A stretch of DNA of 64,000 nucleotides, taken from positions 186,001 to 250,000 of the forward strand of contig NZ_LFLS01000001.1 of the NCBI RefSeq assembly GCF_001189915.1. The letters are read 5' to 3'. Shown here piece after piece: positions 35,917 to 43,866 of the stretch; position 1 is the first letter of the stretch; every line of letters starts with the position of its first letter. Origin of the DNA: Herbaspirillum autotrophicum (GTDB taxonomy: Bacteria; Pseudomonadota; Gammaproteobacteria; Burkholderiales; Burkholderiaceae_D). Under the pieces are notes generated by a model that was not told the DNA's origin, ran no database searches, and saw nothing but the letters and a program-made list of their open reading frames with translations. Both the position numbers and the translations under genes were made by a program.

Positions 35917-38133
35917 ATGAATTTGCGTTTGACTGAAGAACAGAAAATGCTGGTCGACAGTGTCAGGAAGATGATGGAAGCCGAATCTTCGTCAGTGCGT
36001 ATCCGGGCCGCGGAAGCCGCCGGCTTCGATCCGTTGTTGTGGCGTGCATTACTCGATAACGGCGTGATCGCCATGCGCGTCGTCGAAGCATCGGGCGGCA
36101 CCGGCATGAGCTTGTTTGATGCCATTCTGGTGGCGGAGCAGGCCGGGCGTCATCTGGTGTCGGTACCGTTGGCGGCGACGGTATCAGGCTTGGCATTGTT
36201 GGCCACGATATGCCGCGATAGCAACAGCAACGCGGCACGCAAGTGGCTGACTGCGGGTATCGCTGGCATTCCGGTGGTGCTGGCGTTGAAAGAACTGGAT
36301 GCACAGGTCCAGGTGTTGCCGGCGCCGCCCGGTTCGGTCGCGCTGGTGCTGGACGGCGATGCACTGTTTGCCGTGCGCGACCTGCCTGAAGTGGGCCGTA
36401 ATCTCGGTAGTGCCGCATTGGCACTGTTTTCGGCCGGGGCCGGCACAGCCGAATTGCTGGCCAGTGGACCACAGGTGCGTGTCCGCTGGCAGGCCGCAGT
36501 GGAAGAATGGAAGCTGTTGCAGGCAGCAATGCTGGCTGGGTTGGCAGCGCGAGCGGTAGAAATGGCGGCAGCATATGCCGGCGAACGACAGCAATTCGGG
36601 AAACTGATTGGCGCGTTTCAGGGAATCGCGCATCCGTTGGCGGATGCGTTGGCTGAGGTTGATGGCGCCAGATTGCTGGTATGGCGGGCAGTGTGGGCGA
36701 TCGCCCGGCAGCAACCGGAAGCCGCGGCCAATGTGTCGATGGCTTGGTGGTGGTCTGCGAGTGCCGCAACCCGGGCCACGGCCTGCGCGCTACACACATT
36801 CGGCGGTTACGGGGTATCGCTGGAATATGACATTCAGTTGTATTACCGGCGCGCCAAAGCATGGTGTTTGCTGGCGGGTGATCCGCAGCGCGAATTGGAT
36901 GCAGTGGCCGATCGCCTGTGGGGCGACGCCGCTGCGATGCCGTTACCGCTGGCGGGACAGTGCGAGCTGGAGTTCGATTGCGGCGAGCAGGCTCACGCTT
37001 TTGCCGCAGAGGTGCGGGCATTTTTTGAAACGCACATGACGCCGGAATTGCGGGCGCATGCGCATCATTCGGTCGCCGGCTATCACGCCGGCTTCAACCG
37101 GGAGCTGGCGCAGGCGGGCTTGCTGTTCCCGCATTGGCCGAAGGAATTCGGCGGTCGCGGCAAAACTCCATTCGACATGGCGGCCTTGGCGGAAGTATTT
37201 GAAGAAAACAATTGGCAACGTATTACCGGGCCGGTGACCAATCAGATTGCGCAGGCCGTGATCCGGTTCGGCAGTGCCGGGTTGAAGCAAGAAGTTCTGC
37301 CGCGTCTGGCCAGTGGCGAGGCGCTGGCGTGTATCGGCTTTACCGAACCGTCTTCCGGTTCCGACGTTTTCGCGGCCAGAACGCGCGCCGAACGGGACCG
37401 CGATGGCGACGGCTGGCTCATCAATGGTCAGAAAATATTCACCACCGCTGCGGATGTCGCTGACTATATTTTTTTGTTGGCACGCACCAGTAACGATGTG
37501 CCAAAACATGCCGGGCTGACGTTGTTTCTGGTGCCGATGACCTTGCCTGGTATCGACATTCAGGCAGTGCATACGATTCAGGATGAACGTACCAACATTA
37601 CCTATCTGTCGCAGGTACGTGTGGATGATCGTTACCGTATTGGTGAAGTCAACGGCGGGATCAACGTCATGGCGGCCAATCTTGAAATCGAGCACGGTGG
37701 CGACCAGTATCGGGTCAGCTACTCCAGTATGTATCTGCACGTGCTGAAGTGGGCCCGGGACACCATGCACGGCGCCGCGCCGATGCTGGCGCAGCCTGAA
37801 GTCAGGCGGCGACTGGCGCGGGTGGCGGTGCATCAGACGATTGCCAAGGATTTATGTTACCGCGCCATCTGGGCGGGTATCGAAGGGATCCCGGAGCGCG
37901 CTTTCTACGGGCCGATGTCCAAACTGTTCAGTACCGAGCATTACCGGGCAGATGCCGCCGACCTGATGGATCTGGCGGCGCCGTGGTCGCTGTTTGCTTC
38001 CAGCGGTGATCTGGGGCATCTGGAAATGTCTTATCGTCAATCCATCGGCATGACGATTTATGGCGGCACCAGTGAAGTGCATCGCAGTCTGGTGGCGGAA
38101 CAGGGCTTGGGAATGCCGCGTTCGCGTACCTGA
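35917..38133 (+). CDS. fused two-domain acyl-CoA dehydrogenase (FadE34/ChsE3-like architecture)
   Basis: The 738 residues comprise two tandem acyl-CoA dehydrogenase units. The N-terminal unit (about 1-345) starts MNLRLTEEQKMLV and has FGKLIGAFQGIAH and HTFGGYG. The C-terminal unit (about 350-738) has CIGFTEPSSGSDV, GWLINGQKIFTTA and the ending YGGTSEVHRSLVAEQ. Most ACADs are about 380-400 residues, so this is a true fusion. Mycobacterial ChsE3/FadE34, which acts on steroid side-chain CoA esters, is similarly fused, as opposed to the separate alpha2-beta2 pairs. Typically only one half binds FAD productively. The ATG at 35917 has GAGGAGAAG upstream. A bulky acyl-CoA substrate is an inference from architecture. 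Confidence 0.86.
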   Translation: MNLRLTEEQKMLVDSVRKMMEAESSSVRIRAAEAAGFDPLLWRALLDNGVIAMRVVEASGGTGMSLFDAILVAEQAGRHLVSVPLAATVSGLALLATICRDSNSNAARKWLTAGIAGIPVVLALKELDAQVQVLPAPPGSVALVLDGDALFAVRDLPEVGRNLGSAALALFSAGAGTAELLASGPQVRVRWQAAVEEWKLLQAAMLAGLAARAVEMAAAYAGERQQFGKLIGAFQGIAHPLADALAEVDGARLLVWRAVWAIARQQPEAAANVSMAWWWSASAATRATACALHTFGGYGVSLEYDIQLYYRRAKAWCLLAGDPQRELDAVADRLWGDAAAMPLPLAGQCELEFDCGEQAHAFAAEVRAFFETHMTPELRAHAHHSVAGYHAGFNRELAQAGLLFPHWPKEFGGRGKTPFDMAALAEVFEENNWQRITGPVTNQIAQAVIRFGSAGLKQEVLPRLASGEALACIGFTEPSSGSDVFAARTRAERDRDGDGWLINGQKIFTTAADVADYIFLLARTSNDVPKHAGLTLFLVPMTLPGIDIQAVHTIQDERTNITYLSQVRVDDRYRIGEVNGGINVMAANLEIEHGGDQYRVSYSSMYLHVLKWARDTMHGAAPMLAQPEVRRRLARVAVHQTIAKDLCYRAIWAGIEGIPERAFYGPMSKLFSTEHYRADAADLMDLAAPWSLFASSGDLGHLEMSYRQSIGMTIYGGTSEVHRSLVAEQGLGMPRSRT

Positions 38134-38190
38134 CGATATCCGGTGCCAGCGAGTGGCAGATGACATTGCCGCTCGCTGCTTTCGAATCGA

Positions 38191-39690
38191 CTAAGCCTTG
38201 TTTTGCAATTGCCCAATGGCGACGGTTTTAGGACGAATGAATTCCTCAATGCCCGGCTTGCCGCCTTCACGTCCAAAGCCGCTGTCGCCAATGCCGCCAA
38301 ATGGTGCATTCGGCGGCAGTCTGCCGGCACCGTTGACGTACACGGAACCGCTGCGCAATTGATCCGCCATGCGATGAACGCGGCTGATGTCTCTGGTATG
38401 CACATACGCCGCCAAGCCAAACACGGTGTTGTTGGCAATACGGATCGCTTCTGACTCATCCTTGAAGCGGATCACGGACAGCACCGGGCCGAAGATTTCC
38501 TGTTGTGCCAGATCGGAATCCGGATCGACGTCTGCAAAAATCGTCGGTTCAACGAAGTAACCTTCCGCCAGCGCACCCGCCATGCGCTTGCCGCCAATGA
38601 TCAGCTTGCCGGCATTGCTGGCGACGGCAGCCTGAATCATTCCCAGTATGCGATCGCAGGCGGCCGAGTTGATGACCGGGCCGAACAGTACGCCAGGATT
38701 TACCGGATCGCCGCACTGGACTGCACCGACGGCGGCGATCAATTTCTCGATCACGCTGTCATAAATCTCGTCTTGTACCAGCAGCCGTGAACCCATGATG
38801 CAAGCCTGACCGCTCAAGGCGCACAAGCCGGAATAGATGGCGCTGCCGACCGCAACGCCGAGGTCGGCATCATTGAAAATGATATTCGCCGATTTTCCAC
38901 CGAGTTCCATGACCGAAGGTTTCAGGTGTTCGGCACACGTTGCCATGATCTTGCGGGCCGTTGCCGGGCCACCGGTAAACGAAATCTTTTCTACCTGGCG
39001 ATGTTCCACCAAGCGGTTACCGGCCTGGGCCGTACCCGGCACGGTATTGATGACGCCAGCCGGAATACCCGCCAGCAGCGCCAGTCGGGCGAACAGATCG
39101 GCGGTAAATGGCGTCAGCTCGGACGGCTTGATCACCACCGTATTGCCGGCCGCCAGTGCCGGCGCGACTTTCATGCACAGTGATAATAACGGCACGTTCC
39201 AGGTAATGATGATGCCGATCACGCCATAGGGTTCAGGCTGGGAGTAGGTGAAATCGCCGCCCTGCAAAAACGAACTCGATACCGAGCCATCCAGCTTGTC
39301 GGCCCAGCCGGCATAGTAATTCAGCCATTCTTTGGATTGCGTGACGAGCGCATCGGCGACACGTTGCGGTGTCGCATTTTCCAATGTCGCTATCGCTTGA
39401 AATTGGGGCCGGTGCTGTTCTATCAGTTCTGCCAATCGCAGCAAAGCATCGCGCCGGGCCGCAGGTCGCCAGCGACGCCATTGGTCGAAGGCTGCTACCG
39501 CGGCGGTTACGGCCCGGTCTATTTCATCTGGTCCGGCCATGGGAATGGACGCCTGGCGTCGGCCGGTACTGGGATTGATGTGTTCGAAGGTGCCGCCGGA
39601 ACCGGTTTTCAATTCTTCGCTGCCGATGCGCAGGGCGACTTCAGGCAACTTCAGGTGTTCTGCAACGGATGGGGCGAATTGGTGTGCCAT
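38191..39690 (-). CDS. NAD(P)-dependent aldehyde dehydrogenase, copy 1
   Basis: This 499-residue ALDH has the family motifs: the WNVPLLSLCMKVAPALAAGN region, FTGGPATARKI, the general-base MELGGKSAN, and the catalytic Cys in SGQACIMGSR. The start at 39690 has TTGAGGAAA upstream; the longer frame to 39849 runs into the adjacent gene. It is the downstream member of a tandem pair with the gene at 39723-41204, which is strongly similar throughout. It oxidises an aldehyde to the acid, perhaps the substrate for one of the acyl-CoA ligases. Confidence 0.87.
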   Translation of the reverse strand: MAHQFAPSVAEHLKLPEVALRIGSEELKTGSGGTFEHINPSTGRRQASIPMAGPDEIDRAVTAAVAAFDQWRRWRPAARRDALLRLAELIEQHRPQFQAIATLENATPQRVADALVTQSKEWLNYYAGWADKLDGSVSSSFLQGGDFTYSQPEPYGVIGIIITWNVPLLSLCMKVAPALAAGNTVVIKPSELTPFTADLFARLALLAGIPAGVINTVPGTAQAGNRLVEHRQVEKISFTGGPATARKIMATCAEHLKPSVMELGGKSANIIFNDADLGVAVGSAIYSGLCALSGQACIMGSRLLVQDEIYDSVIEKLIAAVGAVQCGDPVNPGVLFGPVINSAACDRILGMIQAAVASNAGKLIIGGKRMAGALAEGYFVEPTIFADVDPDSDLAQQEIFGPVLSVIRFKDESEAIRIANNTVFGLAAYVHTRDISRVHRMADQLRSGSVYVNGAGRLPPNAPFGGIGDSGFGREGGKPGIEEFIRPKTVAIGQLQNKA

Positions 39691-39722
39691 GATGATTTCC
39701 TCAATAAAGATGTCGGTGACGA

Positions 39723-41204
39723 TTAATGCTGCCGGGCGATGGCGACGGTTTTGGGACGCAAGAACTCCTCGATGCCGGCTTTGCCGCCTTCGCGTCCGAA
39801 ACCGCTTTCCCGGTTGCCGCCAAACGGGCTCTGGGCCGGCACCGGCCACGCGCCGTTGACATACACCGAACCTGCATCCAGTTGATCAGCAACGCGATGC
39901 ACCGTGCTGATATCGCTGCTGTGGATATAAGCGGCCAGACCGAAGCGCGTGCCATTGGCGAGGGCGATGGCTTCTTCTTCCGTACTAAAGCGGATGACGG
40001 AAACCACCGGACCAAATACTTCCTGTTGGGCCAGATCGCTGTCTGCCGCTACATCGGCAAAGATGGTCGGTTCAACGAAATAGCCCTGCGCCAGCGCGGC
40101 TGGCAAACCGCTGATCCGGTTGCCGCCGGTCACCAGACGCCCGGCATCGGACTGGCGCGCTTGCGCGATCACGGAAAGGATGCGCTCGCGGGCCGCCTCA
40201 TTGATGACCGGACCGAAGATCGTCTGCGGATCTGACGGATCGCCAAAGGGCAGGGCGCGCGTTGCTGCCACCAGTTTTTCCAGAAACGCGTCATAGACGC
40301 TGTCTTGCACCAGAATACGGGAGCCAAGAACGCAGGCCTGGCCAGCCATGGCGCCGAGTCCCACTAATGTGGCCTCGCGCGCGGCGGTATCCAGATTGGC
40401 GTCGCCAAAAATGATATTGGCCGACTTGCCGCCCAACTCCATCACCGAGGGTTTCAGATGATCGGCGCACGCCGCCATGATCTTGCGTGCGGTGGCACCA
40501 CCGCCGGTAAAGGTGATTTTCTTTACGCGCGGATGCACCACCAAGGCGTTGCCCGCTTCTGCGGTGCCCGGCAAGGTATTGACGACCCCCGCCGGGATAC
40601 CTGCCTGTCGTGCCAGTTGCGTGAATATCTCGGCAGTGAAGGGCGTCAGTTCGGAGGGCTTGATCACCACGGTATTGCCCGCGGCCAGCGCTGGCGCCAC
40701 CTTCATGCACAGCGAAATGAGCGGCACATTCCACGTAACGATCACGCCGATGACGCCATACGGTTCCGGCTTTGAATACGTGAAATCCTGACCCTGCATA
40801 AAGCTGCCGTTGACGGTACCGTCCAGTTTGTCTGCCCAACTGGCGTAATAACGCAGCCACTCGCGGGCGATGCCGGCGCGCCCTGCGCCGGTGCGAACCG
40901 GTGCGCCATTTTCCAGCGCGGCGATCCGTGTGAGTTCAGCCTGATTGCTTTCTACCAGCGCAGCCAGACGCAACAGCATATCGCGGCGCCGGGCTGGCGG
41001 TGTTTTGCGCCAAAGCATAAAAGCCTCGTCCGCAGCGGTTGCGGCGGCATCGATTTCGCTTGGTCCGGCCAGCGGGATGCGAGCCTGCACTTGCCCGGTG
41101 GCCGGATTGCGATGTTCAAAGACACCTCCCGAACCCAAGTCGAGCGCTTTTTCTCCTATGTGTAGCCGTACGCGCGGCAGGTCTGCGGCTGCTGCCAGTG
41201 TCAT
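39723..41204 (-). CDS. NAD(P)-dependent aldehyde dehydrogenase, copy 2
   Basis: This 493-residue tandem paralogue of the downstream ALDH has the same motif series: FTGGGATARKI, MELGGKSAN, and catalytic Cys in AGQACVLGSR. AAAGGAGA precedes the ATG at 41204; the frame to 41252 is longer but passes through that ribosome binding site. It is divergent from the TetR gene at 41355, with a perfect 15-bp palindrome between them, so the ALDH pair is probably TetR-controlled and not part of the TAACTG-type operator set. Confidence 0.87.
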   Translation of the reverse strand: MTLAAAADLPRVRLHIGEKALDLGSGGVFEHRNPATGQVQARIPLAGPSEIDAAATAADEAFMLWRKTPPARRRDMLLRLAALVESNQAELTRIAALENGAPVRTGAGRAGIAREWLRYYASWADKLDGTVNGSFMQGQDFTYSKPEPYGVIGVIVTWNVPLISLCMKVAPALAAGNTVVIKPSELTPFTAEIFTQLARQAGIPAGVVNTLPGTAEAGNALVVHPRVKKITFTGGGATARKIMAACADHLKPSVMELGGKSANIIFGDANLDTAAREATLVGLGAMAGQACVLGSRILVQDSVYDAFLEKLVAATRALPFGDPSDPQTIFGPVINEAARERILSVIAQARQSDAGRLVTGGNRISGLPAALAQGYFVEPTIFADVAADSDLAQQEVFGPVVSVIRFSTEEEAIALANGTRFGLAAYIHSSDISTVHRVADQLDAGSVYVNGAWPVPAQSPFGGNRESGFGREGGKAGIEEFLRPKTVAIARQH

Positions 41205-41255
41205 GAGTTGGTCTCCTTTGTGATGAATCGTCAGTTTTTTGCATGCTAGCACGTG

Positions 41256-41270
41256 TGGCAGTTTCTGCCA
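41256..41270. promoter_or_regulatory. palindromic operator between ALDH pair and tetR
   Basis: TGGCAG-TTT-CTGCCA is a perfect palindrome in the 150-base divergent gap, 52 bases upstream of the ALDH start and 85 upstream of the TetR start. It is a good candidate for the TetR autoregulatory site. Confidence 0.6.
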
Positions 41271-41354
41271 ATCGGGTTTTCGTGGGGTAAAATCGCCATC
41301 TGTTACCCGGGTCCGTTTGCACTTCGCTGCCGGTAATCACCACGCTCAATTGCC

Positions 41355-41978
41355 ATGACCAAAAAACCTGTTTCCCCTGCTGCGACAAGAACGCGGCGCA
41401 CCGAGGCGACTTCCCTCGCGCTGGAACAAACGCCACTGGCAGCTTCACGCGCTATTGTCGCCATGTTCATCGATGCTGAATCCAGCGATTTCACCGTCAG
41501 GCAAATGGCGGCGCACGCCGGCATTTCGGAACGGACTTTCTACCGTTATTTTCCAACCCGCGAAGACGTGGTGCGCCCGGTCATCGACGTCGGCATGCAA
41601 AGCCTGGCCGCTGAAATGGCCAAAAGACCACTGCAGGAGCCAATCATTGATGCACTTGCCCATGCTTTCAGGAATTCCTGGGTCGTGGTGCCGATAGAGC
41701 GATCACGGATTTTGTTCAGCGTCATGAACCAGACCGAGACATTCCGGGCTGTGTGGCGACAAGCAATGAGTGTGGGGGAGCGCCAGTGGAGCGAGTTGAT
41801 TGCGCAACGACTGCAGATCGCACCGGATTCACATCGGGCGATCCTGACCGGAGCGGTGATCTCGACGGCAGTGCGACTGTCTTTTGAATGTGCCGAACAT
41901 GATCAATCCAAAGACCCGGGCGCGATGTTTTCCATTTTTTTGAAATTGCTTGATACGCAGTTATTTGTATTGAGCTAA
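41355..41978 (+). CDS. TetR family transcriptional regulator
   Basis: This 207-residue regulator has an N-terminal TetR helix-turn-helix, FTVRQMAAHAGISERTFYRY, at about residues 46-65, and a ligand-binding C-terminal region. About 28 polar residues precede the DNA-binding domain. It is divergent from the aldehyde dehydrogenase pair and probably senses an aldehyde-pathway metabolite. No strong ribosome binding site precedes the ATG. Whether it also controls the TAACTG-type operators cannot be told; its own promoter has a different palindrome. Confidence 0.84.
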   Translation: MTKKPVSPAATRTRRTEATSLALEQTPLAASRAIVAMFIDAESSDFTVRQMAAHAGISERTFYRYFPTREDVVRPVIDVGMQSLAAEMAKRPLQEPIIDALAHAFRNSWVVVPIERSRILFSVMNQTETFRAVWRQAMSVGERQWSELIAQRLQIAPDSHRAILTGAVISTAVRLSFECAEHDQSKDPGAMFSIFLKLLDTQLFVLS

Positions 41979-42037
41979 TAGTGAGGGGAGCCAGTCAATC
42001 GACTGGAACCACGACGTGCTGCGGTGCAGACTGACGC

Positions 42038-42215
42038 ATCTACTTTGACATCGTCACGTCCGAGGCTGTGCTTGATGGCGATTTCCCAGAGACTGGTTGC
42101 AATTAAATGCCATTCGTTCTCAGGAGCTTCCAGTAATCCAGTTGTGACACTGGAGAGGTGGTCCGACGGGCTGCTGCCGAAAGCACGGCATAGGTATCGG
42201 GCAACAGCTTTGTAG
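42038..42215 (-). pseudogene. frameshifted VapC-like PIN-domain toxin remnant
   Basis: On the minus strand one frame encodes KLLPDTYAVLSAAA (from about 42213), matching the N-terminal PIN motif KLLLDTH-LLW. A second frame continues with LLEAPENEWHLIATSLWEI and IKHSLGRDDVKVD (42136-42038), matching the middle of VapC proteins. The frames change near 42150, and the C-terminal third of a normal 125-130-residue toxin is absent. No antitoxin gene was recognised upstream. It is a decayed type II toxin-antitoxin fragment at the boundary of the catabolic island. Confidence 0.65.
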
Positions 42216-42431
42216 TTAATGCGCCCTGGCGATATGGAAAGTCTTTCTTTGGATAGCGGACCTGCCATCCGGGCCAACGTGTTTGGGTTTTATGAATGTT
42301 GATTGCAAGCATGGTGCACATTCCTTCATTCTGCAGCCGCTGTCAGCGTACTGTAATCTTTAATCAGGTAACAGTTTGTAATAGCAGTATGTGGATGCCG
42401 GGCCAATCTATATCTTGAGGGCTTCCCCCCC

Positions 42432-42490
42432 TCTAATTCATCCCCCTGAATTAGATTTTGACCCGCTACCGCAAGGTGGCGGGTCTTTTT
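42432..42490 (+). terminator. double hairpin with T tract
   Basis: A perfect inverted repeat (TCTAATTCA and TGAATTAGA, loop TCCCCC) at 42432-42455 is followed by a strong stem GACCCGCTACC/GGTGGCGGGTC (one wobble, loop GCAA, 42460-42485) and a T run. The second stem is a convincing terminator, but no intact plus-strand gene lies just upstream, which fits decay of this region. Confidence 0.6.
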
Positions 42491-42668
42491 ATTTGTGTCT
42501 GGCAAATCATTGCGCCAAGTCATGGCGCGGTCATGTGAGGTTGATAATATCCGTGGCGTCGATTCGTACAGATCGCCGTCGCTCAGCGTGCACTACACGG
42601 CACAGCAGTTGAGGCGGTCACGTCGACAGGTTAGCCGGTGGCCTCAAGCATCGGCACCATATTTCATG
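42491..42668. other. gene-free stretch, possible small-RNA locus
   Basis: No coding region with family resemblance is seen between the two terminators. A small stem GCGCCA/TGGCGC occurs at about 42512-42527. Because a strong terminator follows at 42669, an untranslated small RNA on the plus strand is possible, but no clear promoter was identified. Confidence 0.2.
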
Positions 42669-42707
42669 ACAGCCCGCGGCATTTTTTGCGCGGGCTGTTT
42701 TCGTTTT
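42669..42707 (+). terminator. Rho-independent terminator in gene-free stretch
   Basis: Perfect 10-bp arms ACAGCCCGCG and CGCGGGCTGT enclose a 10-base loop and are followed by TTTCGTTTTT. Confidence 0.75.
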
Positions 42708-42784
42708 TAGCAGCGGAGTTCTGGTGGTCGCAGCGAAATGTGGCGCGCCTTTTCGACTTCCTGATGCGGATCGCTGAACAGCGC

Positions 42785-42822
42785 TGTAGCATATGATGCT
42801 ACAATTAATAGCAATCATTATC
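42785..42822 (+). promoter_or_regulatory. palindrome plus Fur-like box upstream of ftrA
   Basis: A perfect palindrome TGTAGCAT-ATG-ATGCTACA (42785-42803) abuts a Fur-like box (42804-42822) that matches 14 of 19 positions of the Fur consensus, including all ten of AATCATTATC. It ends 26 bases before the ftrA start. Iron repression of the operon is expected; the palindrome may bind a second regulator. Confidence 0.7.
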
Positions 42823-42848
42823 ATCTAAACGCATCGGAGAGAAATCAC

Positions 42849-43394
42849 ATGATCGGTATCAAAAAAATCGCTGTTGTTGCTACGTTAATCGCAGGTGCCA
42901 TGGGCGTCGCTCAGGCTGCTGAATATCCAATCGGCAAACCGCAAATTCAAAACGGTATGGAAGTCAGCGCAGTGTATTTGCAGCCGATCAAGATGGAACC
43001 GGAAGGCATGATGCGCAAGGCCGAAGAATCGGACGTGCATCTGGAAGCCGATATCCGCGCGGTGGCCAAGAATCCGAACGGTTTTGCCGAAGGCGACTGG
43101 ATGCCGTATCTGGTCATCAAGTTCGAAGTGACCAAGGCCGGTTCGACCAAAGTGATCAAGGGCGACATGATGCCGATGGTCGCCAACGATGGTCCGCACT
43201 ATGGCGACAACGTCAAGCTGGATGGTCCGGGCAAGTACAAACTGAAGCTGACCATTTCGCCGCCATCGGCCAATGCGCACAGCCACTTCGGCCGTCACAT
43301 CGACAAGGAAACCGGTGTCGGTCCATGGTTCAAGCCATTTGAACTGACTTACGATTTCACTTTTGCCGGCGTCGGTAAAAAGGGCGGCTATTAA
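42849..43394 (+). CDS. ftrA: periplasmic iron-binding P19/Tp34-type protein
   Basis: This 181-residue precursor has a Sec signal peptide (MIGIKKIAVVATL..., cleavage after AQA at about residue 23). The mature part is of the P19/FetP/FtrA family, with conserved Met and His residues (GMEVSAVYLQPIKMEPEG, DVHLEADI, SAHSHFGRH-like SANAHSHFGRH) that bind Cu and Fe at the dimer interface. It starts a four-gene operon in the order periplasmic protein, cupredoxin, permease, polyferredoxin, as in the ftrABCD ferrous-iron system of Bordetella and Burkholderia. A Fur-like box lies just upstream. Confidence 0.9.
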   Translation: MIGIKKIAVVATLIAGAMGVAQAAEYPIGKPQIQNGMEVSAVYLQPIKMEPEGMMRKAEESDVHLEADIRAVAKNPNGFAEGDWMPYLVIKFEVTKAGSTKVIKGDMMPMVANDGPHYGDNVKLDGPGKYKLKLTISPPSANAHSHFGRHIDKETGVGPWFKPFELTYDFTFAGVGKKGGY

Positions 43395-43488
43395 TTGACG
43401 GATTGCATGGCCGGCGATGTCCGCGTGACATCGCCGGCCATGCATTTGCGGCATCATGCGCCGCGCAGCATGGAGCTCGGGAGTGAGA

Positions 43489-43839
43489 ATGTTTTTTGGT
43501 AAAGCGCGTCTGAAGACGCAACTGGCGGTCGGTGCCGTATTGATGATGTCGGCCGCGTTTGCGCTGGCGGCAGATTTGCTGACCTTCAAGCTGGAAATGC
43601 AGGACGGCAAATTCATTCCGGCCCGCATCGAGGTGCCGGCAGGGCAGCGCATCAAGATCGAAATTCACAACATCGGCAAGTCGGCCGCCGAGTTTGAAAG
43701 TGTTGAATTGCGCAAAGAGAAAGTACTGGCGCCCGGTGCGCAGTCATTCGTGGTACTCGCGCCGTTGCGTCCCGGTGAATACAAGTTTTTTGACGATTTC
43801 CATTTAAACATGCCGCAGGGCGTGATCGTCGCCAAGTAA
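43489..43839 (+). CDS. ftrB: cupredoxin-like protein of iron transport
   Basis: This 116-residue secreted cupredoxin (EfeO-cupredoxin/FtrB type) has a signal peptide ending near FALAA and a mature single domain with FIPARIEVPAG and PLRPGEYKFFDDFH. It is proposed to oxidise ferrous iron for the permease FtrC. I chose the ATG at 43489, preceded by GGGAGTGAG, over an upstream in-frame ATG at 43456, because the signal peptide then begins normally. It lies between ftrA and ftrC. Confidence 0.85.
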   Translation: MFFGKARLKTQLAVGAVLMMSAAFALAADLLTFKLEMQDGKFIPARIEVPAGQRIKIEIHNIGKSAAEFESVELRKEKVLAPGAQSFVVLAPLRPGEYKFFDDFHLNMPQGVIVAK

Positions 43840-43866
43840 TGGCAAGCAGAACGGAGAGATAAGCTG

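Noticed and set aside
1-41204. Naming the island a steroid or diterpene degradation cluster
   Set aside because: Some enzymes resemble steroid side-chain or dit-type genes, but no ring dioxygenase, ketosteroid dehydrogenase or meta-cleavage gene is present.
41231-41237. TCAGTTT half-site upstream of the aldehyde dehydrogenase pair
   Set aside because: No partner half-site in the common register, so it was not counted as an island operator.
42103-42321. 72-codon minus-strand frame as an intact gene
   Set aside because: It contains only the N-terminal PIN motif and changes frame relative to the rest of VapC, so it is treated as a pseudogene fragment.
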